A stretch of DNA of 64,000 bases, taken from contig JAAONU010000001.1 of NCBI GenBank assembly GCA_012932295.1, positions 48,085,134 through 48,149,133 on the forward strand, read 5' to 3'. Shown here piece by piece: positions 12,952 through 24,331 of the stretch. Every line of letters begins with the position of its first letter. The first letter of the stretch is position 1. Source of the stretch: Cyclina sinensis (taxonomy: Eukaryota; Mollusca; Bivalvia; Venerida; Veneridae). The position numbers were made by a program, and so were the translations under genes. The notes under the pieces were generated by a model. That model was not told the DNA's origin, did not search any database, and saw only the letters and a list, made by a program, of their open reading frames with translations.

Positions 12952-13124
12952 CACAGGGAATCGCTGCGTAGGGGTTAAATGACCCTAAAGTAACTGATAA
13001 ACCACACTTCTAAATAATATATAAATACGTATTTATATATAAACATGTATTCAAAGGATTTTGGAGAAATGTGGTTTATATGTATTTGTAGGGTCAGTTA
13101 ACCCCTACGTACCGATTCCCTGTG
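12952..13124. mobile_element. 173-bp hAT-like MITE with 8-bp target duplication
   Basis: Both ends read inward as CACAGGGAATCG, then a variable base, then CGTAGGGGTTAA and a block ending near ATAAACCACA, giving terminal inverted repeats of about 57 bp around a short AT-rich core. The flanking 8 bp are identical, TTTCCGAC at 12944-12951 and at 13125-13132. The 8-bp duplication suggests mobilisation by a hAT transposase. There is no coding capacity. Confidence 0.88.
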
Positions 13125-13132
13125 TTTCCGAC

Positions 13133-14383
13133 TGCCGACTAGATGCGCGATTCTAGGGGACGCGCCTGTTGCACTTCGTCTCTAACAATATACATGTTTG
13201 TAATTTCTGACCAATCAAAAATATGAATTTTAACCTTAGACACGATCCAAAATTAGATTTCCCGAATATGAAAAGAGGTCTAGCGAGCTTTTGATAAATG
13301 CAACATTAACAACGAGCAGACGACGTAGAATTTAGACCTGGCTAACAACAGGGCAAGAAAAAGTTTCAAATTTCTTAATTTGAACTTCATATTCCAGATC
13401 ACTTACTCTCCTACATTAAGGTTACTGTTTTTACTCCTTGTAAAATGTTCTGCAACGCTTATTCGCATGGTACCTCACACAGGCTTTCTATTTTTAACAG
13501 AGTAACCAAGCCCCTTATCAGATTAATTAGACCTGGTCGATCTTCGATTTATTGCCTGAGATAACAAACCGTGTAAAAAAAATTGTGTCAGAAATATGGT
13601 ACTACAGGTCATCAGTTACTAAACACCAAACAGTATCAAAGTCGGATTTGAGAAAATTTTCTGGAATTAAAGAATATAGTGTATACGCTGTATGCTTTTT
13701 TTTATAAGATGTATGTAAGATGGTACGAACAGGGATTATATCCAGGGTATCCTGGAAAAGTAAATCCAAGTTCTTTGCAGTGTTTTTCATGCGTTATAGA
13801 TTACAGTCATTTGTTTTTCTGTTCTAGGTCACGATGTAAGAATATCCCTTCTCCAACCGTTACACGTTTCTTTAGAGTAATTGTTATTTAGTTCATTTTC
13901 CCAGTTTGTTTTAGCTTATTGACACAAGGATCCACATTTTTCTATCATGGCTAGCTAACAAAGTAGCTATCTAATGAAATATGTGAACAGCGAGCTTGAC
14001 ATTCATGAACCGACGGTATGATCTTTAAATCTGATCTCTTTTATTATAAACTTATGGTGGTGAAAATATAACGGAAGTAATACCCACCAATCAACAGCAG
14101 AAGCGAAAGATACTAGTCTATTTTAAACCACATACATATATTCTTCTTAAACTACTGTAATTAAATCTAACAGTAATAAACTTTGCAAGCATTGTAAATG
14201 CTAATTAATTTAGACAATACCATAATCATATTTTCCTTTTCATGATAACATTCATGAACAGTCCACACCAAACCACGCCATTGGTCAGTATGAAAACCAA
14301 AACAAACACAGTAGTAAGAAATAACACTAAATGTACACACCATAAATCACGAAGAACACTCAAAATACAACTTCATAGATCTA
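13133..14383. other. Intergenic, no supported gene
   Basis: Mixed sequence with a small CpG-richer patch around 13135-13170 and otherwise AT-rich DNA. Short open frames on both strands at 13602-13891 overlap and show no family resemblance. Positions 14350-14383 resemble a unit of the 65-bp tandem array found from 15330 onward, suggesting that the element at 14384 landed in an outlying unit of that array. Confidence 0.4.
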
Positions 14384-15240
14384 CGGAATCCTGTTGAGGC
14401 CAATTAAATTGTCGCCGTCGCGCTTAGAGGAAGACGCTCGACAATGCGACGCGACATTTATTGGAATATCGTTTCGCGTTGTCGTGCGTCTACCGGAAAT
14501 TGGCAATTGTATATTCCGGCCATTGAATTAATTAAGAACAAATTCCACAAGAAAATGCAGCAATCACGGCCATTCTCTAAAAATGCGATATGGCTATGGG
14601 GAGTGCCGGGTAATACACAGGCACGTGAAATTTTGTCATCGCACCGTCAGACGGCATATAGAACTTGTAACATTTTAACCTGTCACCGGTAGACGCACGA
14701 CAACGCGATACGACATTCCAATAAATGTCGCGTCGCATTGTCGAGTGTCGCTTCGCATTTTCGAGAGTCGCGTCGCGTTGTCTAGTGTCGTTTGGCATTA
14801 TCGTGTGTCGCGGTAGAGGTTCACACACGACGCACGACAATGCGATACGATATAGTGAAAATGTCGCGTCGCGTTGTCTCGCGTCTCTTCGCATTTTCGA
14901 GCGTCGTATCGCATTGTCGTGCGTCGAGGCCTACACAAATGCAGAACGCGACAGACGAAACGCGACACGACATCGCGACAACGCGACGCGACACCGCGAA
15001 AATGCGATACGACGCACGACAATGCGAAGCGACAATGCGATATTTCGCGCTTTTATAGCGCGACAATACGAAATGAAATCGCGAAATTTCGTTTGACATT
15101 GTCGTGCGTCGCTTCGCATTGTCGAGCGTTGTATTGCATTTTCGCGCTGTCGCGTACGTCGCGTTGTCGAGCGTCTACCTCTAAGCACGACGGCGACATT
15201 TTAATTGGCCCCAACAGGATTCCGTACCAACAGGATTCCG
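14384..15240. mobile_element. CpG-rich long-TIR element built of 20-bp repeat units
   Basis: The ends are inverted copies of CGGAATCCTGTTG, a variable base, GGCCAATTAAA and TGTCGCCGTCG, extending about 75 bp. TA dinucleotides flank both ends (14382-14383 and 15241-15242). The interior is made of 20-bp units such as GTCGCGTCGCATTGTCGAGT, seen as four consecutive units from about 14728 to 14807 and three more from about 14863. The units flip to the opposite strand around 14940-15060 and return to the first orientation from about 15090. GC and CpG content are far above the surroundings. The terminal 15-bp motif is doubled at the right end (15211-15225 and 15226-15240). Overlapping open frames in several phases here are by-products of the repeat, not genes. 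Confidence 0.8.
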
Positions 15241-15329
15241 TATAGATCAGCATGAACTCTTAAAAACAACAAAATAATAAATAAAAAAAGAAACACACAA
15301 TAGGAAAGCACACTGAAAACGCACCCTAT

Positions 15330-16062
15330 GTCAGCAAGAACACTCAAAATACCACTCCATAATATGATCAGAAAGAAAATTCATAAAACACGCTGTAGAC
15401 TGCTAAAACACTCAAAATAGCACGCCATAGGACAGAAAGAGCATTCAAAATACACGCTGTAGGGTGCCAAAAACACTCAAAATACCACGCCATAGGACAG
15501 AAAGAGCATTCAGAATACACGCTGTAGGGTGCCAAAAACACTCAAAATAGCACGCCATAGGACAGAAAGAGCATTCAGAATATACGCTGTAGAGTGCCAA
15601 AAACACTCAAAATAGCACGCCATAGGACAGAAAGAGCATTCAGAATACACGCTGTAGGGTGCCAAAAACACTCAAAATAGCACGCCATACTATGGACAGA
15701 ATGAGCATTCAGAATACATGCTGTAGACTGCCAAAAACACTCAAAATAGCACGCCATACTATGGAGAGATAGAGCATTCAAAATACACGCTGTAGACTGC
15801 CAAAAACACTCAAAATAGCACGCCATACTATGGAGAGAAAGAGCATTCAGAATACACGCTGTAGGGTGCCAAAGACACTCAAAATAGCACGCCATAGGAC
15901 AGAAAGAGCATTCAGAATATACGCTGTAGACTGCAAAAAACACTCAAAATAGCACGCCATAGGACAGAAAGAGCATTCATTATACAGTCTGTAGACTGTC
16001 AAAACACTCAAAATAGCACGCCATAGGACAGAAAGAGCATTCAGAATATACGCTGTAGACTA
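15330..16062. repeat. Tandem array, 65-bp unit with 69-bp variants, about 11 copies
   Basis: The block CACGCCATA recurs at 15421, 15486, 15551, 15616, 15681, 15750, 15819, 15888, 15953 and 16017, giving periods of 65, 65, 65, 65, 69, 69, 69, 65 and 64 bp. Units read CACTCAAAATAGCACGCCAT, then GACAGAAAGAGCATTCAGAA, then ACGCTGTAGGGTGCC. The 69-bp class carries a 4-bp difference after CGCCATA. A degraded leading unit sits near 15340-15410. The open frame on the minus strand at 15575-15943 follows the repeat and is not a gene. Confidence 0.93.
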
Positions 16063-17690
16063 CTTAGCACGGTGTATAATTTCAACATAGTTATGCGATT
16101 ACTTGACAAGGAAGTTGACATGGGATAAAAAAGTTGTGCATCATTGAGTTATTTCAAAATTAGTTGTGGGAATAAGTTTTTTTTCAGTTAAAAATGTCAA
16201 TGCGTTTCTTTCAACAGTAATTTTTATTCTTCGACAACAAACACGTACCCCCCTCCCCCACTAAAAAAAAATGATGACGTAATGCACGGGGAGAGCATCT
16301 ATCATCGATGTATGGTTTATAATAAACGCTTTTAACGTTCGGCAGCTCCACAGCAGTTGATATATATATGTAGGTCAATAGCTTGGTCAATTTAGCGATC
16401 AAAGCTTGGTTGACTGCTCTACTGTGCTTTCAGATACATGTGCAATCTAGTAGTTTGGTACTAGATCTAATGGTTTTTATCCTGTCAATTATTTCATATC
16501 CGACCCGATAAAGGGGGGGGGGGGGTCGTATAAATTTTGCTTTATACGGCACATGCTACGTCATGGACTACTTTTGTGTTTATAATCAGAAGGAAGTGAT
16601 TAAATGGTTGTTATTACAAACAGAGACTACTTGAATAAAAATTAAATATTTCAATATCTAGATCTTATAATATAGCATGATCATTTAAGGAAAAAAAATA
16701 TCGAAATTTTGGAACTATTTTGTGTGTATATGTTCACCTAGCGGATAACCTTGACATTTTGAAACGCAATTCACTGACAAATGCCAGATGTGACAGGATA
16801 AATAGCGGAATAGCGGCTCACCCGATAAATTCCTACGCCTTGCCAGATTTTAAACTTTCTCATATTAAGACACTTACCTATTATTCTCTATATTTCATTT
16901 TCTCCTCCTTTTTGCGATAATCATAACGACTACAGTTACAGTAACCAAGTATTCTATATACATGCCAGTTTGATAAATACCTGATCTAGATCTAGTAAAT
17001 GGGTAGATCTACTAAGAGACCAACTCAGATACAAAGGAAAACAAAATGTTTCATACTCAGTACTGGTATTGAAGCAATATGACGGCCTCAGCTGCTTCAA
17101 ACGAAGGGCGAGTATTTCGGTAGGAAAACAAAGAAGAAGAAAAGAGAAAAAACATACTATTTGAGAGCTGCATTTACTTTATGTATGGAAATTGCAGTAG
17201 AAGTAGGTTTATGAACTTGACAGTAATTTCGTTATCAGCTTCAGCATGTACATCTACCGTCGAAGCGTATAGAAGCTGTATACACATTCAAATTTTGATG
17301 TGTTAAAAATACTGGATTAACATGTTGCATACTATAAATTGAACACTTGACGAGTTTATTTACTGAATCAAACGTTATTGAAATTATTGATTCAATATTG
17401 TGCATAACATAGCCAGCTAGGAAGTGCAGTGTACAGTACACACTGTTGCGGCAACAAAAGGTGACATTGGATAGAGGTGTTAACCTCAGTCAAAGTTAGA
17501 ACTGAAAGGTTTGTTAATTTGAAATCTGATATTGTAAATCTAATATCTCATATTATGATGTGATTTTTTTTTTATAAAAGGAGTTTCCATTATGATTATA
17601 AAATGTCAGGCGCTCTAATGTTTTGCCCAACCACGACCCACAGGAGGTTGAAATTGTATTTTTAGTCATTCAAGTGTCGAAACTGTTAAT
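16063..17690. other. Intergenic; poly-G tract and one weak first-exon candidate
   Basis: Contains a 13-bp G run at 16513-16525. On the + strand at 17079-17118, an ATG opens a short frame (MTASAASNEGRVF) that runs into a GTAGGA donor-like site. It could be an upstream exon of the gene at 20.8 kb, but joining it there reaches a stop at 20762, so it is not annotated as coding. Confidence 0.3.
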
Positions 17691-19445
17691 CTAAACGGTG
17701 GCTCTTTCACATTTTGGTGATCTGTTTAAATGAGAGCCCTCGACACTTCCGTTGTAGAGCCCTCGACCAAAACAAGGCTGGAAAAGGTAAGCACGTTTTA
17801 TAAAAATATACGTTTTTAAAGAGCATGCTTGTTTTTCAAAAATCGAAGAATGTCATGCCACGAAGAACATTTTTCTCATCATTTTAGATGCAGTTTCGAT
17901 AAGAAATAACCCATAATGACGTTGCTAGAACTTTTACCAAATATAAACTCGTGTGTTTTCTTTTACGAGGAGACACATCTTGAGTGATTTCTTTACCGTG
18001 AAATAGATGCTGACCTACATAATCGTCATGTAACATTGTTCCAACCTCCTCTTTGGCTCAGCACTAAAAATATTTCACAGAGCTCGGTTAAAAACAAAAT
18101 ACTCACATTTTTTCAAATGTGATCGAGCCATCGACAATGTGATGGCGCCATCGGCAATGTGAATGAGCCCTCGAAAATGTGATGGAGCCAACACCATCAT
18201 TCAATAAGTGTTAATATTGTATGTTAAAAAGCACGAAAAAAAGCGACGATCTGATTTCTTTTTTTTTCAAAATTGGTAAAACTTTATTGAAGACACCGGA
18301 TATTGTTTTGTCTTCAATTCCAGCATGATTGGGTATATTGTTTTTAATGTCTTCTGCTTAAGTTCTTAGGTTTAGATAGGTTCTTCAATATTTGCTAAAT
18401 CGCTATCTGTAAAAAATTTCGTCTAATGGGTACAAATAACGTCTTCATCACTGATTGAATGGCTTTCAAGTGAACAATTCAATGTTCTTTTTGATGTGTT
18501 TTTAGGTGTAAAATGTTTAGTTGCCGAAAATATTGTCTTTAACATAGAGTATTTGATTTGCTTTGTAGAACTTGAACCTTGGATGCGTTTTCTTTTATTC
18601 GTTTTCGCCGATGTGGTGCCTCGAAAAATATTTCTCCCATGTTTCTTTTATTTATGTTCATTGTTTTGACAATAACTTCTGAGTCGTGTTGCATTGATTT
18701 GACGAAATTTTCTTTTTCGTGCTAATCGCTACTCTCTTCTTAGTTTACCTCTCAAGACTGTTATCTGTAATTAAACTATGCATAAACAATTATAGAGTAA
18801 TGAAAAACTAGTTCATATGAACGAATCTGATTGAACAATTATTCGAAACATTTCAAGAAAGTAAGTATCAACTCATGCAATTTAATCTATACATGAATTG
18901 AATTGGTATAATTCCATAATATTAACACTTAATGAATGATGGTGTTGGCTCCATCACATTTTCGAGGGCTCATTCACATTGCCGATGGCGCCATCACATT
19001 GTCGATGGCTCGATCACATTTGAAAAAATGTGAGTATTTTGTTTTTAACCGAGCTCTGTGAAATATTTTTAGTGCTGAGCCAAAGAGGAGGTTGGAACAA
19101 TGTTACATGACGATTATGTAGGTCAGCATCTATTTCACGGTAAAGAAATCACTCAAGATGTGTCTCCTCGTAAAAGAAAACACACGAGTTGATATTTGGT
19201 ACAAGTTCTAGCAACGTCATTATGGGCTATTTCTTATCGAAATTGCATCTAAAATTATGAGAAAAGTGTTCTTCGTGGCATGACATTCTTCGATTTTTGA
19301 AAAACAAGCATGCTCTTTAATAACGTATAATTTTATAAAATGTGCTTACCTTTTTCAGCCTTGTTTTGGTCGAGGGCTCTACAACGGAAGTGTCGAGGGC
19401 TCTCATTTAAACAGATCACCAAAATGTGAAAGAGCCACCGTTTAG
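17691..19445. mobile_element. Large foldback element: 528-bp inverted arms, 699-bp spacer
   Basis: Left arm 17691-18218 and right arm 18918-19445 are inverted copies differing at scattered positions only. The outer ends read CTAAACGGTGGCTC inward on both sides. Each arm has short recurring motifs near both of its ends: GAGCCCTCGAC at the outer side, and GAGCCATCGACAATGTGAT, GGCGCCATCGGCAATGTGA and GAGCCCTCGAAAATGTGAT at the inner side. These look like protein-binding sites. The AT-rich spacer has no open frame of note, so the element is non-autonomous. No convincing target duplication is visible (left flank ..TTAAT, right flank TAGGG..). It lies upstream of the small membrane-protein gene. 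Confidence 0.88.
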
Positions 19446-20717
19446 TAGGGGTGTTTTATATACAGAACAGAACCTAGAAACACAGTTTTGAATCGTGAAA
19501 TTTTCAAGCTCCTGTGCACAACCTGTCAGGTAGGGGCATAGGCACATATAATTACATAATGTATATAGGATCAATTGAGTGTTAAATTTTAATGAATTGA
19601 TTTGTTATATTGTTTAGATACTTATGGATGAATATTGTTCCAAAGGTTTTAACCTTCTGTGAAATGAAGAACAAAAAATTAATCTTTCTTCTGACCAAAG
19701 CACACATTTAACTTTTTAAAGTACATCCAATGAAATATAAATATATTATCTCACATTTTCATTTTTTGCCATGGTAACATATTTCATGCAGCACATATTT
19801 TTCTGAAGCTTGCCTAAGTTTTGAATGCAAAAATTACCTCTAATTACAACTGATATATTTCTGATTAGACACACTGGTACTTCAGGAGTGTAGTGACTAA
19901 TCATTTTATTACAATTAACCATTCTGTGAATCAAATCCTAGATGGAGTTAATTAAGATGGCTTATCAGCACCAACTGTTAGATCTGTGCATTAAACATTC
20001 CACAGATCTGTGTCCAGCTAGAGAATAGCATCAGGTCAATGCTCTGAAATTTGATGTACCGGTATTTATCTTCAACATGAAATTTTTGTATAATTTGCTC
20101 AATTTTTTAAATCATTTTCTAGGGTGTTAAACATGTTAAATGAGCAATTTCTGTTTATAATGTAACAGTCATTTTGTTGGGAAAAAAAAGTCTCTTTTTT
20201 TTTCTTTTTCTTAATGTATTGAACAAACAACACTAACTTGATCCTGAACAGACAGCAAATAATCTCCTCGTTGACTCTTTCTTGAAGCTATATATTATTA
20301 TATACTCTGCAACCAAGCTTTAATTTTTCTTTGCAACATTAACAAAAATGAGCATAGTTCACTCACATAAAGACAAATATCAACTTCATGTAATTGTATG
20401 TGAGGATCACTTTGTTAGCAGGACTGTATATCGGTGCTTGACACTGAAAGGAGGATTTAATCACCGCCCAGCCATCATTGGGGTTCTTCAGTTTACACTC
20501 TTATAGCTCTAGGTACAGGACTACATGTACTTTGCTAATTTCACTTGATGCTTTACCACTAGTGTGATCAGTGAATACACAGCCAACCAGTCCCCAAGAT
20601 TTACACATTACTGTGTCATTCCATTTGTACTGTAGTTACTGATTTCAGTCAGACATTTGCTGTAGTAAAACACAGGAGTGAATAGTGTGAGTTTATGAAA
20701 TGAAACTTCTTTTGCAG
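19446..20717. other. Intergenic or upstream region of the small membrane-protein gene
   Basis: AT-rich sequence with no supported coding region. It precedes an acceptor-like TTTTGCAG ending at 20717, which may start the exon carrying the ATG at 20784, so 20718-20783 is probably 5' UTR. A minus-strand open frame at 20649-20885 overlaps that exon and is a shadow. Confidence 0.35.
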
Positions 20718-20783
20718 ATTCTTACCAGAAAAAGTCCAAGAGAGCCTTGTCCTGTCTGCTTTCTGAATTAGCCAACCTAACCG

Positions 20784-23700
20784 ATGGCTGGAAAAAGGAA
20801 CTGCTCCTTGTTCTGTGCCCCACAGCCGATTGCCAGACTGATACAGGTGTTTCCAAAGCTTGCCATTATCTTCTTTGTGATACACTTCACAGTAATGATC
20901 TACTCTTGTAAGTAATGGTTACGAGATATTATAAATAGTTGAAAAATAAACTGTTTTATAGATTTTAGTTTAACTTTTGACAAGCATTTACTACTGATAA
21001 CTACCTTGCCTCATTTCAGATTCTTAATTCAAGACTGCAAGTACCATTTTAAGTGTAGAATTAGTCTTCACCATTAGTGTAGAAAATATATTCCTGGTTT
21101 AAACATTTTTATTCAGGCACATAGCCAGGAATACTTCCATACTCATGGGAGTACTTTGATTGGAAAAATTAAAGTTTTAAATGGCCAGAAAATGATGTTA
21201 AACTTGGAGCCTAAGAGCGGTACAGGACTGACCCAGTCCCCCAGGTGCCACACAAACACCTGTAGGAGTACTTCTAATTTAGATTTAGCTACACCCCTGT
21301 TATTGAGCATAAATATCTAAGGGCATATACAATGTAAAAGCATATACTTTAAAAATGATACTTCACTGTTTTGAATAATTATGGTATTGATTCTAATTTT
21401 TCAGTTTTAAGCCCATCTCCACACGATATGAAGGTGAAAGAAGTGCCACCTGGTGTTGTAGATCTAAAAATAAAGCCTAAAATTGATGCTGAACATGTTC
21501 AGAGGATACATTCAGAACTGAGTATGTTGTTATAACAGTCATTTTCACTGTGCTGCAGCATTAGTTGAATCTTATCAAAACCTTTAAAGTTGAACTTGGA
21601 GTTTAGAGCATTATTAGAGTCTGGTCACTTTTAGTCAGCTGTTACACATTCATATTTGCCACAGACAGGCAAATTGTACTCTGACTGTTAATTTTTCAAC
21701 AAACAAGGGTAATGTTTGTCATAAATGTGATGGCCAGCTTGAATCAGTAATTCAGCAACAGTTACTGCATACAAAAGTATTGTTGCTGGTTGAAATGAGA
21801 CACTTTTATTGTTTTTATATGATAAATTCACATATTTAAAACTCCACTGCCGCATGGTGGGAGGGGGATTACAGGAATGGCCTTGTCTGTCTGTCTGTCT
21901 TTCCATAGCATTTTCATTTCAGTTCCATATCTCCTATACCATTGAACTGATATTTTTGAAACTTTTGTCAATGTTTAGCTATTAAAATGATGTGCAGAAT
22001 GTGTAGTCCAACCATGTCAGTTCAAGGTTAAGGTCACACTTGAAGGTCATTTGTTGCAGCCTTTGATTTTGTGTTTGCTCAATATTTCCAAAACCTTTGA
22101 ACCGATTTTCTGTAAACTTTCCTCAAATGTAGATGTGCAGAAAGGTCTTTTGTTTCAGTTTTCAGTTTTGTGTCCACACATTATCTTCTATACCTTTGAA
22201 CTGATTTTCTTGAAATGTTTGTCCACTCTCAAGGAAAAGGTCACACTTGAAGGTCTTTTGTTTCAGTTACTAAATGCTAACAGAGGGGGGACATAGCAGT
22301 CATCTTACTTGTTATTGTTGGTAAATATCCAAAGTATTTTTTTTTTCAGTAAAATTCTATACAGTTGCCCCAAGTTTCATTTGAAATGTTTTGAATTCAT
22401 TTCTAAGTGAAACTAAGTTAAAATAAGGTATTTTCGATCTACACAATATTTTTATGCCCTCCTTCAAAGAGGTGGATCTACACCATATTTTTATGTCCTC
22501 CTTCAAAGAGGTGGAGGTATTTTGTTTTGCTGATGTCTGTCACAATTAAGTGTTATTCCACCAAGTGGTTTTTGACCAATAACATGAGAACACATAGGCA
22601 CCTGACTTGAGCTTTGGTACCATAGGTTTGGCATGTTGTGTAGAAGACACACATTGTTTTGTGCCTTCTAGATCAAAGGTCCAGCTCAGATGATCCCATT
22701 ACTTGGAACAGTTTCTGGACAATGTCTCAAGAACAACTGCTACCAGGACATTAAAAATTTACACAATGGTTAGGCAATTGGCATCTTAAGTAATAAACCT
22801 TATAGCTTTTTGGCTCATAGGGTCAAGGGTAAGACTCACTGGGCCTGTACTTTGAAAATGGTTTCCAATCATTAAAAAATTACTGCTACTAGGATATTAA
22901 AACTTTACAGGGTTGTTGGTCATAATGAGTTGTGTTTTTTGGGCTTGTAAGGTGAAACTTTTTGAAAATGATGTGAGATCAATGATTGAAGAACAACTGC
23001 AAACTTAACAGGATGTTTTGGCATGATGAATAGTTGACTGCTTCTATTTTTGAGCACGCAGGGTTAGTGGGCACACTAACACTGGGGTCCACACCTTGAA
23101 AATAGTTTCTGGTCTATACACTCTTAAACTGTAAAAATAACTACTCACAGGACTTTTAAACTCCTGATGATAATTAGGCTCGATCAGTTAATTACTTGGT
23201 TTGTATTTAGGATCAAAGGTCAAGCTGTAATAACTAAAATAGTCTCTATTCAATAACGGAAGAACTACAGTAAGGTACAGATATCCCTTAAACTATACAG
23301 GATGGTTTGGGTATGTATAGACTAAGTGCTCACTGCATCAAAATGTCAGATTCACATTATTCATAGGTTGTCTTCAGTCAGTAACACAGAAATTAGTGAA
23401 TCCAGGAATTTTAAACAAAGTTCACCTTAAGTAGGCTCGGTGGCCAAGTGGTTTATTTATTTACCTACGAAGCTAGTGACCCGGGTTTGATTCCGGGTAG
23501 CAGCTGAGTTACCGACTGATTTGCCAGGACTGGGAAGTAACCTAATTGGGTACTGTTTCTAGTAGTATCGGCGTATATCGGGGATTAGGGAGGTAAAATA
23601 CACGCACCGTGGGCTCTTCTAGAAATAAATTGTTCCATCCACACCAGGCGGGGACTTTCATTGACTGTTAAATAAGAAAACTTTACCTTTACCTTTAATG

Positions 23701-24331
23701 AATAGAAAAGTCCAGATTGTGTTGTCTAAACCTCACCATGAGCTGACATTACTTACTGATCTTAAGGATCATGAGGATTTCTGAAGCAAGCATCAGTGTC
23801 ATTTTCACAGTTTTTGTCTTGTTGTGGATTCATGTTACTTTCAATATTCATTTACCATCATTGTAGCAGTAATATGAGCTTTGAGGGAAAAGTTGAATTA
23901 TTGGGTAGGACACAGAATCACAGTGACAAATGTTTATTTTTAGTATGTGGACATGTTTCCAGATCTGTTTTGTATATTGTTTCTGCTGGTGGAATGCAAG
24001 ACCTATATTGCTGGTGGCATGCAAGGCTGTGCTGTTTTTTTCCACAACACAAATTAAATAATTGAAGTTGTATGATCCAGAAGCTCTGATCAATGGACAT
24101 TATTTAATGTTTATGATCAATGAACTCAACTTAATCTGTAATTTTTTGATTTTATGATGTATATTTCTGGTTTCAGTTAATAAAACACTGCACACAAAAA
24201 ATGAAACTGCATCAAGGAAAGAAAAGTCACCTTTACTGCATGGACTCCTTCCTGAAAGTCACCATAGCAACCTAGGAGGACAGGATCACATGAGGTTCAG
24301 AGATAGCTTGAAAAATCTGCCAGGGAGATGA
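20784..24331 (+). CDS. Small single-pass (type II-like) membrane protein, 131 residues, three exons
   Basis: Exons 20784-20907, 21405-21521 and 24177-24331 join in consistent phases (1, then 1) with GTAAGT and GTATGT donors and TTTTTCAG and GGTTTCAG acceptors. The ATG is preceded by in-frame stops and followed by G (CCGATGG). Residues about 1-20 are basic with several cysteines (MAGKRNCSLFC). Residues about 25-40 form one hydrophobic helix (LAIIFFVIHFTVMIY), followed by a proline/lysine-rich stretch and a polar C-terminus with a possible N-glycosylation site (NKT). This suggests a signal-anchored protein of the secretory pathway. I do not recognise a family. A glycosyltransferase or sulfotransferase-type N-terminus is possible, but no catalytic domain follows. 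AATAAA at 24579-24584 is a plausible polyadenylation signal. Confidence 0.62.
21841..22305 (+). repeat. Dispersed repeat in intron 2 (GTCTGTCTGTCT head)
   Basis: Starts ACTCCACTGCCGCATGGTGG, includes GTCTGTCTGTCTGTC near 21885, then repeated blocks with ACCTTTGAACTGATTTTC and GGTCACACTTGAAGGTC, and ends CAGAGGGGGGACATAGCAGTC. No coding content. It lies in the intron between the second and third exons of the small membrane-protein gene. Confidence 0.7.
22451..23330 (+). repeat. Dispersed repeat with duplicated start, in intron 2
   Basis: The start motif TTTATGCCCTCCTTCAAAGA occurs twice within about 40 bp, so the head of the element is duplicated. The body contains recurrent blocks describing one module (GTTTCCAATCATTAAAAAAT, ACTAGGATATTAAAACTTTA, GGATCAAAGGTCAAG). 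A related body is found at 56.2-58.5 kb. Non-coding. Confidence 0.65.
23433..23698 (+). mobile_element. tRNA-derived SINE with A and B boxes
   Basis: A tRNA-like head carries an A box TGGCCAAGTGG at 23441-23451 and a B box GGTTTGATTCC at 23484-23494, with normal tRNA-type spacing. A non-tRNA body of about 170 bp follows and ends in a short TTTACC tandem tail (CTTTACCTTTACCTTTAA). This is the layout of an RNA polymerase III transcribed SINE. It is not a functional tRNA gene: the acceptor stem does not close and the sequence continues into the unrelated body. It lies sense-oriented in the intron of the small membrane-protein gene. Confidence 0.82.

Noticed and set aside
14577..15253. Several overlapping 66-123-codon open frames on both strands
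   Set aside because: They lie in the 20-bp repeat array, where the unit contains no stop in most frames. The peptides are arginine/serine-rich echoes of the repeat in every phase.
15575..15943. 122-codon minus-strand open frame with repeated cysteine-rich blocks
   Set aside because: It follows the 65/69-bp tandem array. It is open only where 69-bp (three-fold) units dominate and has no splice or start context.
15330..16062. CRISPR-like array
   Set aside because: Units are contiguous near-identical tandem repeats without unique spacers, in an intron-bearing animal genome.
17691..19445. Assembly artefact (inverted duplication of one locus)
   Set aside because: The arms differ at scattered single bases, have sharp ends and surround a unique spacer, which fits a real element better; long reads would settle it.
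20649..20885. 78-codon minus-strand open frame
   Set aside because: Antisense to the first exon of the small membrane-protein gene, which has phase-consistent splicing on the + strand.
23433..23505. Possible functional tRNA gene
   Set aside because: A and B boxes are present but the acceptor stem does not close, and the sequence continues into a SINE body and tail.
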